Made by a program: the position numbers and the translations under genes. Below are positions 7,234 through 15,447 of a DNA stretch of 48,733 nt, one piece after another. How positions within the stretch are numbered: the first letter of the stretch is position 1; every line of letters begins with the position of its first letter. The notes below the pieces were generated by a model that was not told the DNA's origin, searched no databases, and saw only the letters and a program-made list of their open reading frames with translations. The DNA is taken from positions 1 through 48,733 of IMG/VR virus record IMGVR_UViG_3300023179_000163, one strand, 5' to 3'. Origin of the DNA: a virus.

Positions 7234-8094
7234 ATGCCAACAGTTAATGAAAACTACCCTAAATCAAATTTTGAAATTTCCGACGAAGAGTTAAAACGCA
7301 TTGCTATCCAAAACATGGAAGCGCAACAAACGCGTAATTCAGGATTTCCGACAGAAATAATTTCGCTTCCTTCACAAGGAAAAGTTTATACTGCTGAAAA
7401 TCCATTGTCTTCAGGAAAAATAGAAATGAAGTACATGACCGCACGTGAAGAAGATATTTTAACTTCACAAAATTTAATTAAACAAGGAATTGTTTTAGAT
7501 CGATTAATGCAGTCATTGATTGTATCACAAATTAAATTTGACGATTTAATCATTGGTGATAAAAATGCTGTTATGGTAGCAGCTAGAATTCTAGGGTATG
7601 GTAAAGATTACAATGTAGATGTAAAATGTCCAAAATGTAATGAAAAAAATCATATTTATATTGATTTAACTCAATTACCAGAAGAGCATATTCCAGAAGG
7701 AACTGAAATGCCGGCGCCGGGAATTTTCAAATTTACATTGCCTCAGTCAAAACGAACTGTACAATTTAGATTACTTACTACAGGAGATGATAAACGAATT
7801 TCTCGAGAATTAGAGCTTCGTAAAAAGACAGATAAGTCTGGAATTGATAGAGAATTAACTACTCGATTGAAAGCAGCTATTGTTACGGTCGACGACATTG
7901 CAGATCGCAAACATGTTGAAAATTTCGTAGACAATGAATTGTTTGCACTAGATTCTCGTTCATTACGAACATGTATAAGAGCTGTATCTCCAGATATTAA
8001 ATTTGAAGTTCCATTTCAATGCACTTCATGTAGCCACGAAGAGGAGGCGTTGGCGTTTAACATGGACACTAACTTTTTTTGGCCTAAGTCCTAA
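7234..8094 (+). CDS. Baseplate hub protein, T4 gp26-like
   Basis: 286 residues. Resembles the gp26-type baseplate/hub assembly proteins of T4-like phages: an N-terminal region with EIISLPSQGKVY and LSSGKIEMKYMTAREEDILTSQNLIKQG, a zinc-finger-like CPKCNEKNH at about residue 130, and a second Cys pair CTSC near the C-terminus, which together could bind one zinc ion. The segment KYMTAREEDILTS is the most family-typical part. It starts the tail block that continues with the tape measure. ATG follows TTTAGTT without a Shine-Dalgarno. The last codons contain a run of seven T (8074-8080) beyond which another frame stays open; see the following gene. Confidence 0.82.
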   Translation: MPTVNENYPKSNFEISDEELKRIAIQNMEAQQTRNSGFPTEIISLPSQGKVYTAENPLSSGKIEMKYMTAREEDILTSQNLIKQGIVLDRLMQSLIVSQIKFDDLIIGDKNAVMVAARILGYGKDYNVDVKCPKCNEKNHIYIDLTQLPEEHIPEGTEMPAPGIFKFTLPQSKRTVQFRLLTTGDDKRISRELELRKKTDKSGIDRELTTRLKAAIVTVDDIADRKHVENFVDNELFALDSRSLRTCIRAVSPDIKFEVPFQCTSCSHEEEALAFNMDTNFFWPKS

Positions 8095-8128
8095 ACATAA
8101 ACCGATAATACATGGTCAGCTTTTTGAT

Positions 8129-8302
8129 ATGGTGTATTACGGCAAAGGATTTAGTTGGTCTGAATTGTATGATATGCCTGTCTGGCTGCGAAAATTTTAC
8201 TATAAAAAATTAGAAGAAGCTTTAGAAAAACAGAAAAAAGCGGCAGACGAAAAAGCTCCGAAAAAGCAATTAGCAAAACCAAAAATAGCACCTAAACGAT
8301 AA
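8129..8302 (+). CDS. Small tail-assembly protein or C-terminal extension of the gp26-like protein
   Basis: 57 residues from the only in-frame ATG (8129), but the +1 frame relative to the previous gene is open well upstream, and its residues before this ATG (GLSPKHKPIIHGQLF) look like genuine protein. The visible part, MVYYGKGFSWSELYDMPVWLRKFYYKKLEEAL, is a helix pair followed by a Lys/Ala-rich tail. The seven-T run at 8074-8080, just before the upstream stop at 8092, would allow slippage into this frame. It is therefore either a separate gene with an unusual start or the second half of a frameshift product. In T4 the gene after 26 is 51, a baseplate hub assembly factor; I cannot show homology to it. 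A terminator stem spans the stop codon. Confidence 0.6.
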   Translation: MVYYGKGFSWSELYDMPVWLRKFYYKKLEEALEKQKKAADEKAPKKQLAKPKIAPKR

Positions 8303-8315
8303 TAGGTGCTATTTT
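8282..8315 (+). terminator. Terminator hairpin spanning the stop codon
   Basis: Perfect 13-bp stem AAAATAGCACCTA (8282-8294) / TAGGTGCTATTTT (8303-8315) with an 8-base loop that contains the stop codon. Only four T at the end. Confidence 0.75.
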
Positions 8316-8334
8316 CATGATTTATTGATTTTTG

Positions 8335-8348
8335 ATATTTATATTAAA
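8335..8348 (+). promoter_or_regulatory. Candidate late promoter motif (class B)
   Basis: ATATTTATATTAAA, the same 14 bases as at 1411 and 1900, nine bases before the ATG at 8358. Confidence 0.55.
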
Positions 8349-8357
8349 TCTATTTCA

Positions 8358-8747
8358 ATGAAAATTTCATTAAAAACTCTTATTAAAGAGCAAATAGCAC
8401 AAACTCGATTAGATTTATTAAGCGAATCTATAGTGTCAGATATTATGGCACTTATTCTGTCTCCGAAAGTTAAAAAAGCCGTATCAAAATTAAAAAATGA
8501 TCCGGAATATAAAGAGCTAGAGCGTCAAGCTAAATTAGCTCAGCAAGAACTCGAAGCAATTAATAAACGATTAGAACGAAATTTGTCGGAACGCGAAAAA
8601 GTCATTTCTGATATGAAACGTGCAGGAATAAAAGTCGATGTTGGTATGGATATAGATCAAGTATATACGGCATATAAAGATTGGCAATCGCACTTGAATA
8701 AATCTATAAAATCAAAATCTACATGGGAAAAGTATCTAAATAGATAA
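8358..8747 (+). CDS. Leader-bearing small protein 5 (variant leader)
   Basis: 129 residues from the ATG at 8358. The N-terminus MKISLKTLIKEQIAQTRLDLLSES is a shifted variant of the family leader: LIKEQI in place of LIREEI, and the protease-like site LSE at residues 21-23 rather than 18-20, again followed by S. The mature part is a long charged helix (residues about 45-80, LERQAKLAQQELEAINKRLERNLSEREKVI) likely to form a coiled coil. It stands between a terminator and the tape-measure gene, which begins five bases after its stop. It could alternatively be a tail-assembly protein; its leader supports membership of the packaged set but less strongly than for the others. Confidence 0.65.
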   Translation: MKISLKTLIKEQIAQTRLDLLSESIVSDIMALILSPKVKKAVSKLKNDPEYKELERQAKLAQQELEAINKRLERNLSEREKVISDMKRAGIKVDVGMDIDQVYTAYKDWQSHLNKSIKSKSTWEKYLNR

Positions 8748-8752
8748 CAATC

Positions 8753-11332
8753 ATGGCAAAAACTCCTTCTCTTAACCAATTAACAGAACTTCAAAAACGA
8801 ATGGCTCAATTTGAAAAAACAATTGACTCATTTACTTCTTCAGTTAATCGTCTTACAGAATCTTTCAATCAAAATGCAGAAAATGCTAAAAAGGCTGTAG
8901 AAGCAGCTAAAAAAGCAGAGGAAGAAAAATCAGATAAGGCGCAATCGTATATTAATTCGTTACGAGAAGAAAAAAAATTACGAGAAGAGATTAACAAACT
9001 AACTGCGAATCAGCAAGATAGAGTTAAACAACTAAGCGAAGAGTTAGTTGGTATTGTAGATAGTGACGACGAACGACTTCGAATAGCTAAAAATATAGCA
9101 CAAGAAGAAATTGATCAAGCAAAAAATACACAAAAAATTTTACGATCAAATAGAGAACAACTTACTGGCTTAAAAGATCAATTTGGTTTAAAAGAAAAAT
9201 ATATTAGCGCGTTACAAAAAGAAAATGAATTACGAGAAGAGATTGACAACCTAACTAAGAATCAACCAGATAGAGTTAAACAACTAAGCAAAGAGTTAGA
9301 AGATATTGTAACAGATGAAACTAAACGAGAGCAAATAGCTAAAAATATAGCACAAGAAGAAATTGATCAAGCAAAAAATGTACGAAAAATTGCGGCATTG
9401 GATGTAAAAAGACTTTCTATGACAAAAGAGCAGTTGAAGGCAGAAGAAGAGTTAAATGAAAAGTTGAAGCAACAAGAAACAAAACGCAAATCTATAATAG
9501 ATTCTTTAATAGGACCATTTGTAACTGGTATAACAAATCAAATAGAATCGATTCCTCTTGTCGGTAAGCCTATAAGTAAAGCGTTAGGTTTAGATACATT
9601 ACAAGATGATTTATCGAAAGCACTTCAAGATAAATTCTTTAAAAAAGCGGCATCAAATGCGGCAGATGTTGGAAAAGGAATTTCTAGTAGCGCAGCTAAC
9701 GCAGAAACTCTTGCGGCAGGAGCAGAAGCAGCGGCAGGTGGAATGACTTCTACAGCAGCAGCAGGAGCAGAAGCAGCAGCAGGAGCAGAAGCAGCGGCAG
9801 GTGGAATGGCAACGTTTGGTACTGCGTCGTTAGCAGCACTAGGTCCACTACTTTTAGTCGCTGCTGCTATAGCAGCGATAGTAGCTGCGTTTAAGGCTGC
9901 AATGGAAATTGACCAAGCTACAACAGATATAGCTAATAATATGAATGCAACTCGATCAGAGAGCGCTGCGCTTTCAAAAAATCTATCAGCTAATGGAGTG
10001 TTAATTACCGAGCAGGCAAAATATGCGAAAATGCTGTCAGATGAATTTGGAAATTTTGGAAAGCATTTATCTAGTTCAATTCCTAGAATGAGAGCTTTGC
10101 AGCATAATATGCAATTAGGAGATGATGAAATTCAAAATATTGCAGCTGCAGCTGCATTAACCGGTCAGTCTTTATCAGGATCGAGTAAAGCCGCGTCGGA
10201 ATTTGAAACTTCATTGATGAACGTAACAAAAGAATATTATGAGCAGCAAGGAGTTCAATTAACACAGGAAGAATTAGTAACTGAATTTAGAGCAAATTTG
10301 CAAGAAATAGGATCAATTTCTAAACAAAACTTAGCATTGTTCGGAAAATCAGGAAAAGAGTTGCAGCGACAAATAATGGTTGTGCGTAAATTCGGTTTAT
10401 CACTTGATCAGGTAGCTAAAACTATGCAAACCGTATTAGATATTGAGTCTTCATTGGAATCGGAAATGTCTGCGAATATTCTTTTAGGAAAGCATATGAA
10501 TTTAAACGCAGTACGTCAAGCGTCACTGTTTGGAAATGCTGAAGACGTAGCTCGAGAAATGAATAAAGTGCTTGCCGATCAAAACATCAATTTAGACTCA
10601 TTTAATAATATGCTGCCGTTTCAGAAAAAACAGCTATCAGCAGCATTAGGACTTCAAGAAGATGAGATTCAGACAATGCTTTTGAAAAACAAATTAGGAA
10701 ATGATGATTTACTTCAAAAAATAAAATCTGGTCAAGTGACTAAAGAACAATTAGTAGCTACTGGTAAGTTAACTAGCGAAGAAGCAGGAGCATTAATTAT
10801 TGCAGAACGCAGAACGTCAATTCAGCAAGACGCTGATGAAGTGCAAGCTCAGTTAACAAATACATTAAAATCTAATATGACAGGTTTACAAGGATTAATT
10901 CGAGGACTTGCAAATTTAGGAACGACAGGAGCTTGGTGGCTTGGGGATACAGAGACAGACACCGACCCAGTAATGCCTGATAAAACTGGAGATTTAGCTA
11001 TTAACGCAAACGGAGGTCCTGTCGTAATGAGTCCAAGAGAAAATGCTATATTTCAAGGTACGCAAAATGATGAAGTAGCAATGGCACCTGGAATTTTATC
11101 TTCATACTCAGGTAACGTAAAAGAAACTTCGTCAATGACGCAAGTTAATAATTCTGGAATAGAAAGTTTATTAATAGAGCAAAATAAATTACTTTCTAGT
11201 TTAATTCAAGCTACGAATCAACCGGTCAAAATAAACATAGGAAATAAAACAATAGAAGAAATAGATCGAATTTCAACGCTACGTAAAACTTACTCTACGA
11301 AAGTCGACAACGCTTATGGTACATTTGGATAA
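8753..11332 (+). CDS. Tail tape-measure protein
   Basis: 859 residues; the largest helical protein of the tail block, and position and composition fit the protein that sets tail length inside the tube. Residues 1-60 are coiled coil. Residues about 62-230 contain an 84-residue internal duplication (LREEINKLTANQQDRVKQLSEEL / LREEIDNLTKNQPDRVKQLSKEL are the cores). Residues about 310-360 are an Ala/Gly repeat (GAEAAAGGM), followed by a hydrophobic segment LAALGPLLLVAAAIAAIVAAFKAA at about 352-375 that could cross a membrane when the protein is ejected. The long C-terminal region ends in a Gly-rich part with NGGPVVMSPRENAIFQG. Family assignment is by architecture and synteny rather than by a single motif. 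Confidence 0.82.
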   Translation: MAKTPSLNQLTELQKRMAQFEKTIDSFTSSVNRLTESFNQNAENAKKAVEAAKKAEEEKSDKAQSYINSLREEKKLREEINKLTANQQDRVKQLSEELVGIVDSDDERLRIAKNIAQEEIDQAKNTQKILRSNREQLTGLKDQFGLKEKYISALQKENELREEIDNLTKNQPDRVKQLSKELEDIVTDETKREQIAKNIAQEEIDQAKNVRKIAALDVKRLSMTKEQLKAEEELNEKLKQQETKRKSIIDSLIGPFVTGITNQIESIPLVGKPISKALGLDTLQDDLSKALQDKFFKKAASNAADVGKGISSSAANAETLAAGAEAAAGGMTSTAAAGAEAAAGAEAAAGGMATFGTASLAALGPLLLVAAAIAAIVAAFKAAMEIDQATTDIANNMNATRSESAALSKNLSANGVLITEQAKYAKMLSDEFGNFGKHLSSSIPRMRALQHNMQLGDDEIQNIAAAAALTGQSLSGSSKAASEFETSLMNVTKEYYEQQGVQLTQEELVTEFRANLQEIGSISKQNLALFGKSGKELQRQIMVVRKFGLSLDQVAKTMQTVLDIESSLESEMSANILLGKHMNLNAVRQASLFGNAEDVAREMNKVLADQNINLDSFNNMLPFQKKQLSAALGLQEDEIQTMLLKNKLGNDDLLQKIKSGQVTKEQLVATGKLTSEEAGALIIAERRTSIQQDADEVQAQLTNTLKSNMTGLQGLIRGLANLGTTGAWWLGDTETDTDPVMPDKTGDLAINANGGPVVMSPRENAIFQGTQNDEVAMAPGILSSYSGNVKETSSMTQVNNSGIESLLIEQNKLLSSLIQATNQPVKINIGNKTIEEIDRISTLRKTYSTKVDNAYGTFG
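8940..9440 (+). repeat. Two direct 252-base repeats in the tape-measure gene
   Basis: TTACGAGAAGAGATT recurs at 8978 and 9230, and long stretches after it are nearly identical (AGAGTTAAACAACTAAGC in both). The period of 252 bases equals 84 codons, so unequal recombination would change tail length in frame. Confidence 0.8.
9719..9808 (+). repeat. Short in-frame repeats encoding GAEAAAGGM
   Basis: GGAGCAGAAGCAGCGGCAGG occurs twice (from 9719 and 9782), with a partial third copy between. Likely to vary in copy number by slippage. Confidence 0.75.
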
Positions 11333-11342
11333 TTATTAATAA

Positions 11343-14300
11343 ATGGCACTAGTTGATTTAAAAACTAATTTAGCAGATTGGTCTGGACTTAAAAAGCCTT
11401 CAGACGCAAATCCTGCTGCAGTTAATTTTTTCGATGCCGGAGGAGTAAATTCGACAACCGGCGCTCGAGGGTTTACTAAAAATGCTGACGATGCAAATCA
11501 ATCAGACTTTTTAGGTATTTCATCAAATAATCAGCAATATAATTATCCAGCACAAGTTCGAGGAAACCGGCTGATGAAACCGTCAGCGACAGTAACTCAA
11601 TTTCCAGGTCCGCAAAATTTTATTAATGATGCGAATTCCGGAGCTCGAGGGTTTACTTTAGGAATGAATTCAACAAGGTTTTTAGGAATTGCCAATCCTA
11701 ATCAAACAGGCCAAGTTTTCAATTATCCTAGTTCAGTTCAGAATCGTAGATTAATGCAACCTGCAGGAGCTGTATTATTTCCAGGTCCACAAAATTTCAT
11801 TAACGATGTAAATTCCGGGCATGTAGGATTTCAACTCAATGCTGACAACGTAAATCAATCTAATTTCATTGGTATTTCCGGTCAAACATATACGTATCCA
11901 AACTTGGTAAGAGGTGGAAGACTAATGGCACCACTTCAATCTACGATATTTCCAGGCCCACAAAATTTCATTAACGATCAACAGTCAGGGGCAAAAGGTT
12001 TTACTTTAGGAATGAATTCAACTCAATTTCTAGGAGTATCTTCAAATGGGCAGTCTTATACATATCCAACATCTGTATTAAATGGAAGATTGATGCAGCC
12101 TTTGAATTCAAGTGCATTTCCAGGTCCGCAAAATTTTATAAGAGATATTCCATCAGGAGCTCGCGGGTTTACTTTAGGAATGAATTCAACAAGATTTATA
12201 AATGCTAATACAGTTGCTGGTACATATACATACCCAACTTCTGTATTAAGCGGACGATTAATGCAACCTCTCGGATCGTCTGTATTTCCAGGCCCGCAAA
12301 ACTTCATTAACGATCAACAGTCAGGAGCAAATGGATTTCGTCTAAATGCTAATAACGTAAACCAATCCAATTTCATTGGTATTTCCGGACAATCATATAC
12401 CTACCCAACTTCCGTTTTAAATGGAAGACTGATGCAACCTTTGAACTCGAGTGCGTTTCCAGGACCACAAAACTTCATTAACAATTCTGCTGCGGGTGCT
12501 AATGGATTTACTTTAGGAATGAATTCAACTCAATTTCTAGGAGTATCTTCGAATGGTCAACAATATACCTATCCTCAGTCAGTATTAGGTGGACGATTAA
12601 TGCAGCCTATAGGAAGTTTAACGTTAGTGACTAACTTTCCAGGACCACAAAATTTCATAAATAATAATTTATCAGGTGCTAGCGGATTTCGATTAAATGC
12701 TGGAGATACTCCGAACCAATCAGACTTTTTAGGTATTTCTGGTCAGACATATACATATCCTCAAACTGTTCGAAACGGCAGACTGATGCGACCTTCATTG
12801 TCGACAATAGCATTTCCTGGTCCACAAAATTTCTTCAATGATCAAGAGTCAGGTGTTAACGGATTTACTTTGCGAATGGCCGATCAGCCGGGTACAGAAA
12901 AATCAAAATTCATAGGAATATCTAATAATTCATATACGGCTCCTGCTACTAATCCAGCTGCAAATACTGTATTTGTATTGCCATTAACTTCGGCTACAGG
13001 TCCGACAGGTTGGAATCAAGCTCTTGCAGTTTTAAACAACCAATTAGGTCTTGGATCGCGATTTTATTATAAAACGGCAAATGGTCTTCAGTCAAAAATA
13101 TTTTCAAAAGAAGGCTATTCTGTTGGTAACAAATACAGTGACAATGTAAAAGGCGGTAAAGATGCTAACAATAGCGAACAAAGTTTACTTTACAAAAAAT
13201 CGACAGAGAAAAATTCTCCATCGGCTCTTGAAGAACAATATTCGCTTTTCAATTTACAAGACGATAGCTATAACCCATACGGTTACTTACCTCAACCGTT
13301 TATACTTCGAGGAATACAACGAAAATCTAATAAAAAACCTCAATATTGGGGAGTGTCTCCTTTATTAGATGATGGATTAATTCGCGGCGGCTCAACCGCT
13401 GCTTTAGAAATAGGTACTATTGATTTAGTTAGACTTGGCCAATGGGCAGCGACACCTAAAGGATTACTTTGGGTCGGTAAACAAGTAGGTTTAGGACTGA
13501 CAAATCCGCAAATGGAAACTGTCAATCCAGCTAACGTCTTATCACCAACTCCTATAGGCATTAGTCAAAATAGAATTCATACAGGATTGCAATCGTTACT
13601 TTCTGTACCGACTACTGCATTTGGATTACATTTTACGAGACATGGAATTCCGTTTGTTAATTACTTAACAGATTACGAACGAGTACAAAATCAACTTAAA
13701 ACGGTATATACAAACGTTACTCCTCAAGCCAATCGTCTTGTTAAGTTGAAATCGCAATTAATTGGAAAGCCAATATTGGCAACTGCAATTCCTTTCGAAG
13801 TCTCAACTGCATTAAATGTTATCTCGACAGTAACTGGAATTTCTATTCCTACACCGCTAGCGATTCCTACAATTCCTAAAGGCATTACTATTCCTGCTCT
13901 TTCATATCTTGGAGGACCGAATTCGGCATATGGAATAGGAGTAACTAACATAAAAAGAAGTGAAGATACCGTATCAGACGCATTAACAAATGCAGCGGGA
14001 TCAAATTTCAAATTGAAATATGATTTAAACAATTCATATGGATTAGCTAAATTTGACGAATTAACGGATGATAATGGACAAACTAAACTTTTAAATTATA
14101 AAAATTCATTAACTCAGTTAACTGCTACATATTTTAATATTGCAAATCGTAATGAAAAAAATCTAGATGACGTTGAGAGAGCTTCAAATACTGTGCGCCA
14201 GGCTTTAGATCAAGCTGCAAAACCAAATCCAGAAACAAATGAATCAGGATTTAAGCCGATTTATGATATTAGAAAACGTCTAGAGGATGTCGACGATAAA

Positions 14301-15110
14301 AAGTTAAAAGATTATTTACATACAACATATGGATTTGCACGTAGCAGAAAAAAGACTACTACATCTGCAGATCTTGATCCGAAGAAATTCATAGTACCTG
14401 GAAAAGATTTCAGCGGAAATAGTCCATATCAACTGTATAGCGATCCAGAACATCGCGGAGATAAAATAAATGCTATCGACTTTATTGATCAATATAAAAC
14501 AAGTCCATATCCAGATAATGGACCAAAAGACTTTATTAAATTTTATTTTGAAGATGCCGCGGCCAATACAAATGCTATGGTATTTCGTTGTACAATTAAT
14601 GGATTTTCAGATACATTTACTCCGAACTGGTCTAATATAGAAATTTTAGGCCGACCAGAAGGAGCTTATTTATATTCTTCGTTTGAACGTCAAATTTCAT
14701 TTAATTTTACAGTAGCCGCTCAGTCTAGATCTGAAATGATTCCTATCTGGAGAAAATTAAATTATCTAGCTACCTATACAATGCCAACGTATGCCAGCAA
14801 TCAAGCTGTCAAACCTTCCGGTCCATTTATGCGAATTACGCTAGGCGATTTATTTTATCAGACTCCAGGATTTATTAATTCATTGTCATATACAGTTCCA
14901 GACGAAGCTACATGGGACATAGGTCAATATGATTCCGGAGATGTTGACGCGAAACAACTACCGACTATTGTAGATGTTGCAGTAGGATTTACGTTGATAA
15001 CAGACTACCGTCCTCAACTTAAAGGTCGTGCGTATAGTTTATCGCCCGGAGGTACCTCAGCAGCAGGTACTAACGGGCAATGGCTCGCAGATTCTATATT
15101 TGCTCAATAA
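11343..15110 (+). CDS. Large baseplate/tail protein with nine tandem repeats
   Basis: 1255 residues, unusually long for a baseplate protein. Residues about 20-535 consist of one degenerate and eight clear repeats of about 55 residues, each opening with FPGPQNF(I/F)N and closing with YTYP..V..GRLMQP. Two types of middle alternate: GFTLGMNSTxFLG and GFRLNAxNVNQSNFIGIS. The C-terminal third (from about 1050: DFIKFYFEDAAANTNAMVFRC, then FSDTFTPNWSNIEILGRPEG, SFNFTVAAQSRSEMIPIWRKLNYLA) looks like a beta-rich domain of tail-tube/baseplate proteins. The position between tape measure and gp53-like wedge corresponds to T4 genes 48 and 54 (tube-to-baseplate connection), but direct homology is not shown. 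The repeats may be a surface-exposed or length-variable part of the baseplate. Confidence 0.75.
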   Translation: MALVDLKTNLADWSGLKKPSDANPAAVNFFDAGGVNSTTGARGFTKNADDANQSDFLGISSNNQQYNYPAQVRGNRLMKPSATVTQFPGPQNFINDANSGARGFTLGMNSTRFLGIANPNQTGQVFNYPSSVQNRRLMQPAGAVLFPGPQNFINDVNSGHVGFQLNADNVNQSNFIGISGQTYTYPNLVRGGRLMAPLQSTIFPGPQNFINDQQSGAKGFTLGMNSTQFLGVSSNGQSYTYPTSVLNGRLMQPLNSSAFPGPQNFIRDIPSGARGFTLGMNSTRFINANTVAGTYTYPTSVLSGRLMQPLGSSVFPGPQNFINDQQSGANGFRLNANNVNQSNFIGISGQSYTYPTSVLNGRLMQPLNSSAFPGPQNFINNSAAGANGFTLGMNSTQFLGVSSNGQQYTYPQSVLGGRLMQPIGSLTLVTNFPGPQNFINNNLSGASGFRLNAGDTPNQSDFLGISGQTYTYPQTVRNGRLMRPSLSTIAFPGPQNFFNDQESGVNGFTLRMADQPGTEKSKFIGISNNSYTAPATNPAANTVFVLPLTSATGPTGWNQALAVLNNQLGLGSRFYYKTANGLQSKIFSKEGYSVGNKYSDNVKGGKDANNSEQSLLYKKSTEKNSPSALEEQYSLFNLQDDSYNPYGYLPQPFILRGIQRKSNKKPQYWGVSPLLDDGLIRGGSTAALEIGTIDLVRLGQWAATPKGLLWVGKQVGLGLTNPQMETVNPANVLSPTPIGISQNRIHTGLQSLLSVPTTAFGLHFTRHGIPFVNYLTDYERVQNQLKTVYTNVTPQANRLVKLKSQLIGKPILATAIPFEVSTALNVISTVTGISIPTPLAIPTIPKGITIPALSYLGGPNSAYGIGVTNIKRSEDTVSDALTNAAGSNFKLKYDLNNSYGLAKFDELTDDNGQTKLLNYKNSLTQLTATYFNIANRNEKNLDDVERASNTVRQALDQAAKPNPETNESGFKPIYDIRKRLEDVDDKKLKDYLHTTYGFARSRKKTTTSADLDPKKFIVPGKDFSGNSPYQLYSDPEHRGDKINAIDFIDQYKTSPYPDNGPKDFIKFYFEDAAANTNAMVFRCTINGFSDTFTPNWSNIEILGRPEGAYLYSSFERQISFNFTVAAQSRSEMIPIWRKLNYLATYTMPTYASNQAVKPSGPFMRITLGDLFYQTPGFINSLSYTVPDEATWDIGQYDSGDVDAKQLPTIVDVAVGFTLITDYRPQLKGRAYSLSPGGTSAAGTNGQWLADSIFAQ
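11400..12960 (+). repeat. Nine tandem repeats of about 165-180 bases in a baseplate gene
   Basis: Each clear unit begins with TTTCC(A/T)GG(T/C/A)CC(G/A)CAAAA at about 11602, 11780, 11950, 12117, 12287, 12457, 12640 and 12807; a degenerate first unit precedes. Several units share long identical stretches, pointing to recent recombination between them. Confidence 0.85.
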
Positions 15111-15126
15111 TTAAATTAAATAAATT

Positions 15127-15447
15127 ATGGCTCGATATCTTAATAATACATTTCAAAAATCAAGTCGATTAGATGAAGAAAAAAAGCAGCGAGTATACGA
15201 TTCGCTGTTAGATCCAGAATTTATACGTTCCGTAAATGACATTTACGTTGTATGTTCTTTTGGAGAGCGTTTAGATTTACTGGCATTTAAATATTATGGC
15301 GACGCAACGTTATGGTGGGTAATTGCAGCTGCTAATCCAGATCTACGAAAGGATTCGCTATATTTACAACCAGGAGTTCAAGTACGCGTTCCTGCAATAA
15401 ATGCAAATGCATATGTACAGTTACAAAATTACAATACGTCAAGATAA
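15127..15447 (+). CDS. Baseplate wedge protein, gp53/LysM-like
   Basis: 106 residues. The central part, VVCSFGERLDLLAFKYYGDATLWWVIAAANPD followed by YLQPGVQVRVP, is the LysM-like fold found in T4 gp53-type wedge proteins and in tail protein X. It would join neighbouring wedges around the hub. It begins 17 bases after the repeat-containing baseplate gene and its stop codon overlaps the start of the hub gene by one base (TAATGG), so the two are translationally coupled. N-terminus ARYLNNTFQKSSRLDEEKKQRVY is charged and helical. Confidence 0.82.
   Translation: MARYLNNTFQKSSRLDEEKKQRVYDSLLDPEFIRSVNDIYVVCSFGERLDLLAFKYYGDATLWWVIAAANPDLRKDSLYLQPGVQVRVPAINANAYVQLQNYNTSR

Noticed and set aside
9660-9900. 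Ala/Gly-rich repeats read as a possible signal or collagen-like protein
   Set aside because: They are in frame inside the tape-measure gene and lead into its hydrophobic segment, a common feature of such proteins.
13162-13368. Alternative plus-strand frame inside the repeat-containing baseplate gene
   Set aside because: Shadow frame: low-complexity, no start context and fully inside a better gene.
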